64,000 nt of DNA from an uncultured Christensenella sp. GTDB taxonomy: Bacteria; Bacillota; Clostridia; Christensenellales; UBA3700. Made by a program: the position numbers and the translations under genes. The notes below the pieces were generated by a model. It did no database searches, was not told where the DNA came from, and saw only the letters and a list, made by a program, of their open reading frames with translations. The DNA lies in assembly GCA_949287655.1 (NCBI GenBank), contig CASEHD010000002.1, positions 44,305-108,304 of the forward strand, in the 5' to 3' direction. Below, piece by piece: positions 16,171 to 25,021 of this stretch; positions within the stretch are counted from its first letter, which is position 1; the number at the start of each line of letters is the position of its first letter.

Positions 16171-18099
16171 TTATTCGTATATGTTGTATAGCTGGGCGAG
16201 CTTGTGTACGGTGAAGCCGGTAAACGTCGCCGCACCTCTGCTGTATACGCCCGCGCTGAACTCCTGAGACATGCTCGTCCTTGCGGAAAGAGTCCAGCTG
16301 TCGTTGACGTAAAACTCGACGATCGAGCCTTCGACGACGACTTTTATCTCGAATTGAGTCTCAGACACGTCGCCTATCCGCATCTCGCTGCTGACGGGAT
16401 GAGTGGGATCGGTTTCTTCTCCCACCTGCATATACACTCCGTCGCTCTTCCTCAATATCTTGACTTTGTAATCCTTCGACTTGCCGTCCCTCATTACCAG
16501 TCCGCCTTCGTCGCCCGTCAGGGTCATGTCGAAAGTGATATAGGAAGAATCGAAAGTGCCGTCAAGGGTCGCCCTGCCGCTCGAAGTCATGATTATCTCG
16601 TTCCATTCGACGGATGTGCCGCCCGAAAGCGTGACGTTGTCCGCGTTCGCCGCAGCTATCCTGCCCTTGTTGAGCAGAGACTGAGCTACGGGGTCGAGAC
16701 GGGTACCCAGAGTGCCGTCTTCTCTGACGTACACTTCCCTGGGCAGATTCTTGAATCCGCCCCAGTAACCCGCCGCGTAGTTCTGCGGCATCCAGCCGAA
16801 CAGATAGAGTTTTTCGTCCACCCACTCGACCTGCGCGGCGCAGAGGTCTTCGCCGTCGAGATAATGCGTCTCTGCATTGAGCCAGTCCACTTCGTCTATC
16901 GTCTGCCCTTCGCCGCCTATCCAGTAAGCCAGTCTGCCCACGCCGTGTATCGACTGTCTCGATATACTCGTCAGCAGATACCACCTGTTGCCTATCTTCC
17001 TGAAATGCGTACATTCGGGTTCTCCGTCCGCAGTCGTCGGAAAACGTCTCAGCGATACCGCGGGCTGCGTCCACAGAAGTCCCGCCTCGTCGTCGGACGT
17101 CCTCATGCTGATGCTGCAATCGACGTTGCCCTTGTTGGTGATATAGCTCAGCCCTATATAGCGGTAACGTCCTATGTCCTCGTCCCAGAACTTCGTGCAA
17201 TCGCGCGCACCTGCGGGGAACGTATCGTAATCGTTCAGATCGCCCGCCTGTTCGTACGCCATATAATGATCCTTTACGAAATCGGTCGTGTATATCGGCA
17301 CTTCTTCGTATCTGAACATATCTTTTGTCTGAAGAAGATACCATAGCCAGATGTTGTCGGGAAGATTGCGCAGATGATACAGATATACGGTGTCGTCGTA
17401 ATAATACTCGTGAAGATCGCCGTAGTATCCCCACTCCGTCGTGTAATACAGGGTGTCGAGCCTCGTATTCGTGTAATCCACCGACGGATTGAAATTCACC
17501 GCCGCGTCGCCCGAGACGACGAAATCCAGTTTGTCGCCCGCAACGAGATCTGCCTCGAATTCAAGCCAGTATCCGACGGTATCCGAACCCGCCACGGTGA
17601 GCGCGCCGTCCGACGGATATATCCTCTCTCCGTTGAGCAGGACCGTCAAAGAGGCGTTGCCTTCCTTTTCCTCCGCAGACCTGAACGTACCGTTTACGGT
17701 GACTTTGCCGTCTGTCGGAGCTATAAAACGCCTCGCCGCATCGGCATCCGCCGACGGAGACACAACCGCTCCGTCGAGATACGCGCCGTCGCTCTGCCAT
17801 CTGCCGTCAACGAGTCCCGCCTGCTCAAGCTCTCCGTCTTTCCCCGTCATGTAGTACCAGTTATTGTACCCTTGTTCCGTCTTCAGCGCGTAGCCGTACG
17901 AAGCGACGTATCTGACGGCTCCCGACATCTCGGGATACGCTTCTTTGGGCGCGCCGTCGTAGATCTTCGCATATATCTCTTCGTCCGTACGCCCGTCGTC
18001 AACGGGCGCAGGAGAAGGATTCTTGTCAACACACGCACTCATAAACAAAACGGAGAAAACAAAGATGAGCGTGAAGACCGAGATTATACATTTTTTCAT
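16171..18099 (-). CDS. GH32-like lipoprotein with altered RDP motif
   Basis: The 642-residue protein has a lipoprotein signal ending LFMSACVD, then an extra beta-rich N-terminal region (to about residue 225) that also occurs in the paralogue at 20,835. The propeller follows with YYGDLHEYYYDDTVYLYHL, then GARDCTKFWDED where paralogues have RDP, and EPECTHFRKIGNRWYLL (EC motif). A C-terminal beta-sandwich begins near residue 500. The RD-C change next to the transition-state Asp may alter specificity or activity. Its start codon overlaps the stop of the upstream surface-protein gene (ATGA), indicating translational coupling. The protein is extracellular and membrane-anchored. Confidence 0.72.
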   Translation of the reverse strand: MKKCIISVFTLIFVFSVLFMSACVDKNPSPAPVDDGRTDEEIYAKIYDGAPKEAYPEMSGAVRYVASYGYALKTEQGYNNWYYMTGKDGELEQAGLVDGRWQSDGAYLDGAVVSPSADADAARRFIAPTDGKVTVNGTFRSAEEKEGNASLTVLLNGERIYPSDGALTVAGSDTVGYWLEFEADLVAGDKLDFVVSGDAAVNFNPSVDYTNTRLDTLYYTTEWGYYGDLHEYYYDDTVYLYHLRNLPDNIWLWYLLQTKDMFRYEEVPIYTTDFVKDHYMAYEQAGDLNDYDTFPAGARDCTKFWDEDIGRYRYIGLSYITNKGNVDCSISMRTSDDEAGLLWTQPAVSLRRFPTTADGEPECTHFRKIGNRWYLLTSISRQSIHGVGRLAYWIGGEGQTIDEVDWLNAETHYLDGEDLCAAQVEWVDEKLYLFGWMPQNYAAGYWGGFKNLPREVYVREDGTLGTRLDPVAQSLLNKGRIAAANADNVTLSGGTSVEWNEIIMTSSGRATLDGTFDSSYITFDMTLTGDEGGLVMRDGKSKDYKVKILRKSDGVYMQVGEETDPTHPVSSEMRIGDVSETQFEIKVVVEGSIVEFYVNDSWTLSARTSMSQEFSAGVYSRGAATFTGFTVHKLAQLYNIYE

Positions 18100-20795
18100 A
18101 CCTTAGCCTTTTTCTTCCTGATGAAGATAACGACCGCCGCTATCGCGCCGATAAGCACGAGACCGCCTGCCACGCAGCCTATGACGATTCCCACGGTATT
18201 GTTTCCGCCTCCGTCGTCGCCGCCGTCCGCGGGTGCCGTGACCGTGATCGTCTTGGTCTCGCTTTCCACGGTGCCGTCCACCACGCACTTGAACACGTAT
18301 TCGCCTGCCTTGTCGGAAGTGAACGTGTAAGTTGCCGCGGTCGCGCCTTCGATAGCCTCACCGTTGACGTACCACTGGAAGGTCTTGGGGGTAGCGTTGT
18401 ACGGATAGCAGTTGACCGAAAGGACCACGCCTTCGCCGGGCTTGACGTCCTTCGCGCCGGAAGAGATGTACGCGCCCGTGACAGCGATTGTCGGAGGCTC
18501 TACTCTGTCGGTTATCTCTTCGGACTCTTTATATACGATGTTGTCCACGGTTATCGCGGGTCCGTTGTCGCAGTAGGTGTATACGAACATCTGATTGATG
18601 AGAGCGGGTTCGGGGAACACATACTTGATCGCGATCTCGCCGTTGAGGTACACTTCGAGCTGATCGTCCCAGCGGACCACTCTGAGCTTGTAGGTCTCGC
18701 CGATAGCGAAATTGACGCTCTCCATCTTGCCTCCCAGCTCGGAATCGTTGAAGAACTGCTCGACGCCGTTGATCTTGAGGATTATCTGATCCTTGTCCTC
18801 CACGTCGCCCTCGAGAAGATTAGTACCTGCCTTCTTCAGGTTGAATTCGATCTGACTCTGAATGGACGCGCTCATGTTGTTTACCGTCAGTCCGACGTAG
18901 GTCGGAGCTTCTTTCTGCTCGGTGAACACGACGTCCATCGAGTATTCCCAGTTCATGACGTACTCGGGATTCATCGTGTAATTCGAATAGCTTGCCGCCG
19001 CGGGAACGAGCTTTCCGCCGCTGACCATGAAGTTGCCGAACGCGGTGCCGTCGGGAGAATTGTCGAAGTTCTCGAAATAGATCGAATCGAGCTCTTCCTG
19101 GCTGGCCGCCGTGACTTTGATGGTTATCACGTTGCTCTTGACTCCGTCTGCGACGCAGTAGACGGTGTGATCGCCTATCGCGTAACCTGCAAACGTGAAC
19201 GTGCGCTGTACCGCGTCTTCGACGAGATTGTCGTCCACATACCACTTGTATTCGACGGGGATCGCGCCTTCGTTCGCGGACGCGCCGATCGTCGCGCTCT
19301 GCGTCTCGGAAACCGTAGACTTGTTGGAAGTTACGGTGACCTCGGTGACCTGCGTGGAAGAAACGAATTCTTTGAGAGTTATGTCGTCGATATACGCGCC
19401 CTGCGCCATATATCCGAATATGTTGATCTTATTGATCGCCGCCGTATTCTCTATCGTCGCCTCGAGCGTCAGCACGTCGTCGATGTACAGATTGAACGCA
19501 CTTCCCACCTTTACCACTCTGAAAGTGAATTCGGTCGTAGGAAGCACCGGGTTCTGCTTTCCGCCCGTTCCGTTGGAGTGAGCGATGTCTCTGCCGCCCG
19601 ACTTTACGAGCGTATAATCGACCGCGTCCTCGCCCTCGACGTTCTGAACGGTGAACTCGTAGCTGTTGGTGTCTCCTTCAACGAGATTGAAGAAGTTGAC
19701 GCCGATGAAGTTGTAAACCCCTTCGGGGAAACAGACCTTCATCGTATATTCCCAGTTTGCGGGAATCGTGCTCTGATCGAGCATTATGTCCGCACCGACC
19801 ACGTCGTTGGACGCTATGACCGCCTTGCCGTCCTCGATGCTGAACGCTCCGAAAGAAGAAGTCGTCGAGAAATCCTCGAAGTATACCGAATTCTGCTCTT
19901 CTTCGGTCGCCTCGGTAACGGTCAGCGCGATCTCGTTGCTCTCGACGCCGTTAGCCTTGCACTTTACGGTATAAGCTCCCGCGGCATAACCTGAGAACGC
20001 GAACGCGTTGCCGGTCGCTCCGTCCACTTTGGAGCCGTTGACGTACCACTCCCAGCTGTCAACAACCGCGCCCTGATCCACGGCCGCGGTCAGATTCGCC
20101 GTCTGCTTCGTGGAAAGAGTCGTCCTGTCGGACGTGAGCGTCACCGCGGTAACGGTAGCCGTGGGGACGTATTCGGCAAATACGATGTTGTCTATGACCG
20201 CACCCGACGCGTTGTATGTGAACAGGCTGAAATTGGTCACGGGCGTCGTATTGTCGATATTGGCTTTGACCAGCAGTTCGTCGTCTACGAGCAGGCTGAA
20301 TTCGCCGCCTATCTTGATGATCTTGAACTCGAACGCAGTTCCGACGGGAAGGGTCGGATTCTTCACCCCGCCCGCGCCGTTGGAATGTCCGACTTCGCCT
20401 GTCGCCGTCTTGACGTACATGTAGTCAGGCTCTCCTTCGGGAGTACGCTGGACCGTGAATTCGTAGCTGTCGGTCACACCTTCGACAAGCCCGTACATGT
20501 GCACGCCGACGAAGTTGTAGACGTCTGCGGGGAACGTCACGTCCATTGAATAGACCCAGTTTTCGGTCACTTTCGACGAGTCCACCGTCACGTCCGCGTT
20601 CGACATTATATCCGCTCCCGCCACGGCGTGCCCGTCGCTTACGGTAAAGTTGCCGAAATCGGTCGTCGAAGAAAAGTCTTCGCTGTAAAAAGTCGCGCTT
20701 TCGGCAAACGCTATCGGCATATTGCATAAGCTCGCAACCAAGACGGCTATAAGCAAAACCGCAAGCGTCGTTTTAGTTTTCCTTTGTGTCTTCAT
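18096..20795 (-). CDS. Three-repeat membrane-anchored surface protein
   Basis: The 899-residue protein has a Sec signal peptide ending PIAFAES and a C-terminal anchor: DGGDDGGGN linker, a helix of about 20 residues, and a KKKAKV tail. Between them are three tandem units of about 250 residues. Each starts with a beta-sandwich (YSEDFSSTTDFGNFTVSDG, YFEDFSTTSSFGAFSIEDG, YFENFDNSPDGTAFGNFMV) and ends in an Ig-like domain with a WYVNG or WYVDD motif. The sandwiches resemble concanavalin-like or GH32 C-terminal modules, so glycan binding is likely but inferred. It lies between two GH32-like lipoprotein genes and overlaps the next gene by four bases, which fits a capture protein for the system. Confidence 0.8.
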   Translation of the reverse strand: MKTQRKTKTTLAVLLIAVLVASLCNMPIAFAESATFYSEDFSSTTDFGNFTVSDGHAVAGADIMSNADVTVDSSKVTENWVYSMDVTFPADVYNFVGVHMYGLVEGVTDSYEFTVQRTPEGEPDYMYVKTATGEVGHSNGAGGVKNPTLPVGTAFEFKIIKIGGEFSLLVDDELLVKANIDNTTPVTNFSLFTYNASGAVIDNIVFAEYVPTATVTAVTLTSDRTTLSTKQTANLTAAVDQGAVVDSWEWYVNGSKVDGATGNAFAFSGYAAGAYTVKCKANGVESNEIALTVTEATEEEQNSVYFEDFSTTSSFGAFSIEDGKAVIASNDVVGADIMLDQSTIPANWEYTMKVCFPEGVYNFIGVNFFNLVEGDTNSYEFTVQNVEGEDAVDYTLVKSGGRDIAHSNGTGGKQNPVLPTTEFTFRVVKVGSAFNLYIDDVLTLEATIENTAAINKINIFGYMAQGAYIDDITLKEFVSSTQVTEVTVTSNKSTVSETQSATIGASANEGAIPVEYKWYVDDNLVEDAVQRTFTFAGYAIGDHTVYCVADGVKSNVITIKVTAASQEELDSIYFENFDNSPDGTAFGNFMVSGGKLVPAAASYSNYTMNPEYVMNWEYSMDVVFTEQKEAPTYVGLTVNNMSASIQSQIEFNLKKAGTNLLEGDVEDKDQIILKINGVEQFFNDSELGGKMESVNFAIGETYKLRVVRWDDQLEVYLNGEIAIKYVFPEPALINQMFVYTYCDNGPAITVDNIVYKESEEITDRVEPPTIAVTGAYISSGAKDVKPGEGVVLSVNCYPYNATPKTFQWYVNGEAIEGATAATYTFTSDKAGEYVFKCVVDGTVESETKTITVTAPADGGDDGGGNNTVGIVIGCVAGGLVLIGAIAAVVIFIRKKKAKV

Positions 20796-20834
20796 ATTTT
20801 CCTCCTTATTTTATCGGCGCGCCGCGCCGTATTT

Positions 20835-22859
20835 TTAATCGAAAACGTTTTCACAAGACGCGAGCTTGCAGACCCTGAGGTCTTCGAAAGTCGCCGTCCC
20901 GTCCGAATATGCTCCGACCGCGTAGGAGCGGTCACCGAGCGAAGTGCGGGCGCACAACCCCCATTCGTCTCCCGCCGTGATCTCCCAGCAGCCTCCGTCG
21001 ACGACTATCTTTACGTCGAAAGTCTCGCCGACTTTTATGTCCGTCTGTATCTGACTGTAAGGCGCGTGCGATTCGCCTTCGGCCGTCACCGACATCTTTA
21101 CCGCGCCGCCCTGTGCGGTGAACCGTACGCGGTACTCCTTGCCACCGACGTCCATGACGAAGCCCGCTTCTCTGCCTTCGAGCGTTACGTCGCACTTGAT
21201 GTAAGTCCTGTCGTACCCGCCTTCGAGCATTGCTTTTCCGTCGGTCACGGTCAACACGCCGTCCGACACCGCGACGTTGCCCGTCTGCGATGACAGATCG
21301 TCGCGAGACCCGACTTTTTTCATCACGCCCCTGTCGAGGAGTTCGTCGAGTGCCGGATCTATTCTCGAACCCAGAGTGCCGTCGTCTCTCTGGAACACTT
21401 CTCTCGGCAGGTTGAGCGGACCGCCCCAGTTGCCTCCCGCGTAATCCTGCGGGAACCAGCCGAACATATAATATTTGTCTCCTACCGCGACCAGCTGTGC
21501 CGCGCAAAGGTCTTCGCCGTCCAGATAATGTTCGGTCTTCGACGACCAGTCCTGTCCGTCTATCGGCGTATTTTCGTCGCCTATCCAGTACGACAGCCTG
21601 CCCACGCCGTGAGGCGAATGCCCGTATCTCGAAGCGAATATATACCAGCGGTTGCCTATCTTGAACATCTGAGGGCACTCGGGATCGCCGTCGGACTGTT
21701 CGGGGAAACGTATAAGTTCGGTCGGGGACGCCTCCCACACGTTGCCTTCGGCGTCTGTCGAAGTGTACAACACCAGAGACCTGTCCTTGCCCGCCTCCGT
21801 ATAGCACATTCCTATCACCCTGTACCTGTCCGCGTCGGGATCGTAGAACACGAACGGATCGCGTCCTCCTCCCGGATATTTGTCGTAATCGAAAAACGCC
21901 TTGTGCGTAACGTTGAATTTGTCGTCAACGTAACACGCGTTTGCCCAAGTGTGCAGATCGCCGCTTACTGAGCTGGCAAAACCGTCTCCGACACCGAAAT
22001 ACGACATGTATTCGTCACCTTGTTTCACGACGCCGAGGACGTAATAAGCGTCCTGTTCGGGGGGATTCGCGGGCGCACTCGTGATGAACTCGGGAGAGTA
22101 TTGCAGCATATTGTCGCTGACGACCAGCCTGCTCTCGTATCCGCCACCCGTATTGAGATAGAACATATACATCTTTCCGTCGTCGTAAAACGGATGCACG
22201 TCTCCGAGATATATGCCGTTTGCCGTGCCTTCGGGCAAAGTATAGTGCAGACTTCCCTCTTTCACGCTCTCGTCTCTTACTTCGGGATTGAATCTTACTC
22301 TCGCGTTGCCGCCGACCCTGAAGATAAGCTCGGATCCGGCTGAGACGTATGCCTTGGTTTCAACGTAGATCTTCTCTCCCTCGCTTATCTCGCAAGGTCC
22401 GCCGTCAGAAGGATATATCTGTTTCGTACCGTTGTATATCCTGACGTCCGCACTGCCTTTTTTGCACTCGACCGCTGCCGAAATAACGGCGTTAAACGAC
22501 ACGGGCACGATAAATTTTCTGGCGACTACGCCGCCTTCAGCCGTCATGAATGCGTCTGAGACATATCCTCCGTCCCCTCTCCACGCACCGTCCGAAAATT
22601 GCAGCTGAGTGCCGTTTTCGTCAACGTAATACCAGCCGTTGTGCCCCTGCTTGTTCATCAGGGTATAACCGTGCGACGCCTTGAAGATCTTTCTTCCCGG
22701 ATCTTCGGGATAGGGAGCGGTGACTTCCTGTTTGTACAGATCGCCGTATTTTATCATCTCTTTTTCTTCCTCCTCGCGCTTTACCTCGTCTTTGCAGCCC
22801 GCAAGCGAAAACAACAATGCGGCGCATAAGACCATGCAAAGGATATTCCTGAGTTTCAT
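20835..22859 (-). CDS. GH32-like glycoside hydrolase lipoprotein
   Basis: I take ATG 22859 as the start because it opens a lipoprotein signal (MKLRNILCMVLCAALLF then SLAGCKDE) and overlaps the stop of the small membrane-protein gene as ATGA. The 674-residue product has the same extra N-terminal beta-region as the 16,171 paralogue, then the propeller motifs LGDVHPFYDDGKMYMFYL, PGGGRDPFVFYDPD (RDP intact) and DPECPQMFKIGNRWYIF (EC motif). It also has WFPQDYAGGNWGGPLNLPRE shared with the paralogue, and a C-terminal sandwich. It would be an extracellular anchored hydrolase in the same glycan system. Fructan specificity is not proven. Confidence 0.77.
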   Translation of the reverse strand: MKLRNILCMVLCAALLFSLAGCKDEVKREEEEKEMIKYGDLYKQEVTAPYPEDPGRKIFKASHGYTLMNKQGHNGWYYVDENGTQLQFSDGAWRGDGGYVSDAFMTAEGGVVARKFIVPVSFNAVISAAVECKKGSADVRIYNGTKQIYPSDGGPCEISEGEKIYVETKAYVSAGSELIFRVGGNARVRFNPEVRDESVKEGSLHYTLPEGTANGIYLGDVHPFYDDGKMYMFYLNTGGGYESRLVVSDNMLQYSPEFITSAPANPPEQDAYYVLGVVKQGDEYMSYFGVGDGFASSVSGDLHTWANACYVDDKFNVTHKAFFDYDKYPGGGRDPFVFYDPDADRYRVIGMCYTEAGKDRSLVLYTSTDAEGNVWEASPTELIRFPEQSDGDPECPQMFKIGNRWYIFASRYGHSPHGVGRLSYWIGDENTPIDGQDWSSKTEHYLDGEDLCAAQLVAVGDKYYMFGWFPQDYAGGNWGGPLNLPREVFQRDDGTLGSRIDPALDELLDRGVMKKVGSRDDLSSQTGNVAVSDGVLTVTDGKAMLEGGYDRTYIKCDVTLEGREAGFVMDVGGKEYRVRFTAQGGAVKMSVTAEGESHAPYSQIQTDIKVGETFDVKIVVDGGCWEITAGDEWGLCARTSLGDRSYAVGAYSDGTATFEDLRVCKLASCENVFD
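20840..20853. promoter_or_regulatory. LacI-type operator-like box in the end of a coding region
   Basis: CGAAAACGTTTTCA differs by one base from the perfect palindrome TGAAAACGTTTTCA found at 30,394-30,407. It encodes the last residues (ENVF) of the GH32-like gene and lies 45 bases upstream of the surface-protein ATG. Confidence 0.5.
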
Positions 22860-23047
22860 TTGTCTTTCCTGTCTCCGATTCTGATGCTTATATACGCGCC
22901 GATACACACCGCCAAATCTATCAGGACCGATGCTATCAACACATACATTTCGGGGCTGCCGACGTCCACGATAAACAGCATTATCACGCATAGTATCAGG
23001 AACGTGAGACCCAGTTTGAAAATTAGACTTTTAGTCGATCTTCTCAT
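22856..23047 (-). CDS. Small two-helix membrane protein in the ABC operon
   Basis: The 63-residue protein has a basic N-terminus (MRRSTKSLIFK), two hydrophobic segments (about 12-30 and 33-56) and a charged tail (RIGDRKDK). Its start overlaps the last 17 bases of the OppF-type gene and has AAAAAGGAAG in front; its stop overlaps the next start as ATGA. This tight coupling on both sides argues that it is a real gene and not a chance frame. No family is recognised. It may be an accessory subunit of the transporter, which is an inference. Confidence 0.65.
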   Translation of the reverse strand: MRRSTKSLIFKLGLTFLILCVIMLFIVDVGSPEMYVLIASVLIDLAVCIGAYISIRIGDRKDK

Positions 23048-24029
23048 CTTCTTCCTTTTTCAGATTGCAACACTTTACCTTGACGCCGTTCACCTCGACG
23101 TAATCCACCTTTTCGCGGCAACGTTCCGTCGCGTAAAGGCATCTCGCTTCGAACGGGCAACCTTCGCCTCTGTTTTCGAGGCTGGCAAGCTCCATGCTCT
23201 TCAGCGGAAGTTCTTTCCCCGTGTCGTAGTCGGGGTCGGGTATCGGCACTGCCTGTATCAGTGCTTGGGTATACGGATGTTTCGGAGTTTTCAATATCTC
23301 GTCCACTTTGCCGAATTCCACTATCTCGCCGAGGTACATCACGCACATCTTTCCGTTTCTCGCTATGTAACGCGCGGTGGAGAGATCGTGCGTTATATAG
23401 ACGAACGACACGTTGAGTTTTTCGTTGAGCTCGCTCATCAGGTTGAGAAGAGAGAGTCTCAGCGATACGTCTATCATGCTGACGGGCTCGTCCGCCACTA
23501 TCAGTTTAGGGTCGAGCGAAACCGCTCTCGCCATCAGTATTCTCTGTCTCTGCCCTCCCGAAAGCTGGTGAGGGTATTTGGTCAGGAACTGCGACGCGGG
23601 CTGAAGTCCTATCAGGGTCATCAGTTCGTCTATTCTCTCGTCTATCTTCGATCTCGTCCATTTTTTGTTCCTGGCTTTGATCGGCGCGTAAAGGCTCTGA
23701 TATATCGTCCTTACGGGGTTGAGCGCGGCGTAGGAGTCCTGCTGAACGAACTGCACGCTGTTGTACGAATTTATCTTTTTCGAAAACAGTCCCGACACCT
23801 GGTTGCCTTCGAAAAACACTTCTCCCGACGTGGGACGGTACAGTCCCGTGATTATCTTGCCGAGGGTGGTTTTCCCGCAACCCGATTCCCCGACGACCGC
23901 GATTATCTCGCCCCTGTTTATCGTCAGATCTATGTCTTTGAGCACCTCTATCCTGCGCTCTTTGCCCAAAAAGCCTCCCGACTTTTTGAACGTCATTCCT
24001 ATTCCTTTCAACGTCATCAGCTCGTCCAT
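23031..24029 (-). CDS. Opp/Dpp-type ABC transporter ATPase (OppF-like)
   Basis: The 332-residue protein has Walker A GESGCGKTT, a Q-loop VQQDSY, the ABC signature LSGGQRQRI, Walker B LIVADEP and a switch His (THDLS). The C-terminal Opp extension carries the Cys motif EGCPFEARCLYATERC. It is the second nucleotide-binding subunit of an oligopeptide-type importer. Opp-type transporters also carry oligosaccharides in some bacteria, and the gene context (GH32-like enzymes, sulfatase) favours a sugar cargo here. It follows the OppD-type gene by 4 bases. Confidence 0.93.
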   Translation of the reverse strand: MDELMTLKGIGMTFKKSGGFLGKERRIEVLKDIDLTINRGEIIAVVGESGCGKTTLGKIITGLYRPTSGEVFFEGNQVSGLFSKKINSYNSVQFVQQDSYAALNPVRTIYQSLYAPIKARNKKWTRSKIDERIDELMTLIGLQPASQFLTKYPHQLSGGQRQRILMARAVSLDPKLIVADEPVSMIDVSLRLSLLNLMSELNEKLNVSFVYITHDLSTARYIARNGKMCVMYLGEIVEFGKVDEILKTPKHPYTQALIQAVPIPDPDYDTGKELPLKSMELASLENRGEGCPFEARCLYATERCREKVDYVEVNGVKVKCCNLKKEEDEKID

Positions 24030-24033
24030 GGTC

Positions 24034-25011
24034 TCACTCTCCGTAGCGCGTGCATTTCAGCAGACATCCGTCCTTTATATAATCTTCGGGCTCTTTTTCG
24101 GTGCACTTGTCGGTACGGTAAGGACAGCGCGGCGAAAAGACGCAGCCTTTCGGCAGATCCCTGAGGTCCGGCGGATTGCCTTCTATCGGTTTCATGTCGT
24201 CGAGACTTCCTATAAGCGACGGAGTAGATCCGATAAGCCCCGCGGTATAGGGATGTCTCCTCTGTTTGAACACGGTCCTGATGTCGCCGTATTCCATAAG
24301 TCTTCCCGCGTACATGACGCCTACATAATCCGCGAATTTCGCGACCACGCCGATGTCGTGGGTCATGAGGAGCATGGATATTCCCTTCTCCCTGTTTATT
24401 CTCTGCAATATCTTGAAAATATAGTCCTGCGTGATGACGTCAAGCGCGGTCGTCGGTTCGTCGAGGATTATCAGTTCGGGTTCGAATATCAGCGCGAACG
24501 CTATCATTACCCTCTGTTTCATTCCCCCCGACAATTCGTGCGGATATGCCTTCATCACGCGGTCGGCATCGAGTTTGACGTCTTCGAGCACTTCTTTTGT
24601 GCGTTCTTCTATGCGTTTTTTGTCCCAGCCCATCCTGTGCTCTCTGACGGTTTCCTCGAATTGTTCGAAAACCGTCATGACGGGATTGAGCGCGCTTTGC
24701 GCCGCCTGAAAGACCATCGATACTTTTTCCCAGCGGAATTTGTTTATCTGATGATTGTTGCACGCGCAGACGTCGGTTTCGCTGCCGTCTTTGCCGAAAA
24801 ACTTTATACTGCCCGCCGTCACTTCTCCGGGAGTGGATATGCATTGCAGTATTGCCGACGACAACGTCGTCTTACCGCTGCCGCTCTCCCCGACGAGCGC
24901 GGTGATCTTGCCGCGCTTTATGTCGAGGCTCACGTCGGTGATCGCACGGATGTCGTAGCGTTTGAGCTTGTAGTCGATAGTTACGTTTCTGATCTCGATG
25001 ACGTTTTCCAT
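24034..25011 (-). CDS. Opp/Dpp-type ABC transporter ATPase (OppD-like)
   Basis: The 325-residue protein has Walker A GESGSGKTT, signature LSGGMKQRV, Walker B LIILDEP followed by TTALDV, and switch His MTHDIG. The C-terminal PKGCVFSPRCPYRTDKC motif is typical of OppD/DppD. It pairs with the OppF-like subunit encoded directly downstream and powers import through the two permeases encoded upstream. The ATG lies 10 bases after the permease stop. Confidence 0.93.
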   Translation of the reverse strand: MENVIEIRNVTIDYKLKRYDIRAITDVSLDIKRGKITALVGESGSGKTTLSSAILQCISTPGEVTAGSIKFFGKDGSETDVCACNNHQINKFRWEKVSMVFQAAQSALNPVMTVFEQFEETVREHRMGWDKKRIEERTKEVLEDVKLDADRVMKAYPHELSGGMKQRVMIAFALIFEPELIILDEPTTALDVITQDYIFKILQRINREKGISMLLMTHDIGVVAKFADYVGVMYAGRLMEYGDIRTVFKQRRHPYTAGLIGSTPSLIGSLDDMKPIEGNPPDLRDLPKGCVFSPRCPYRTDKCTEKEPEDYIKDGCLLKCTRYGE

Positions 25012-25021
25012 GTCCTACACC

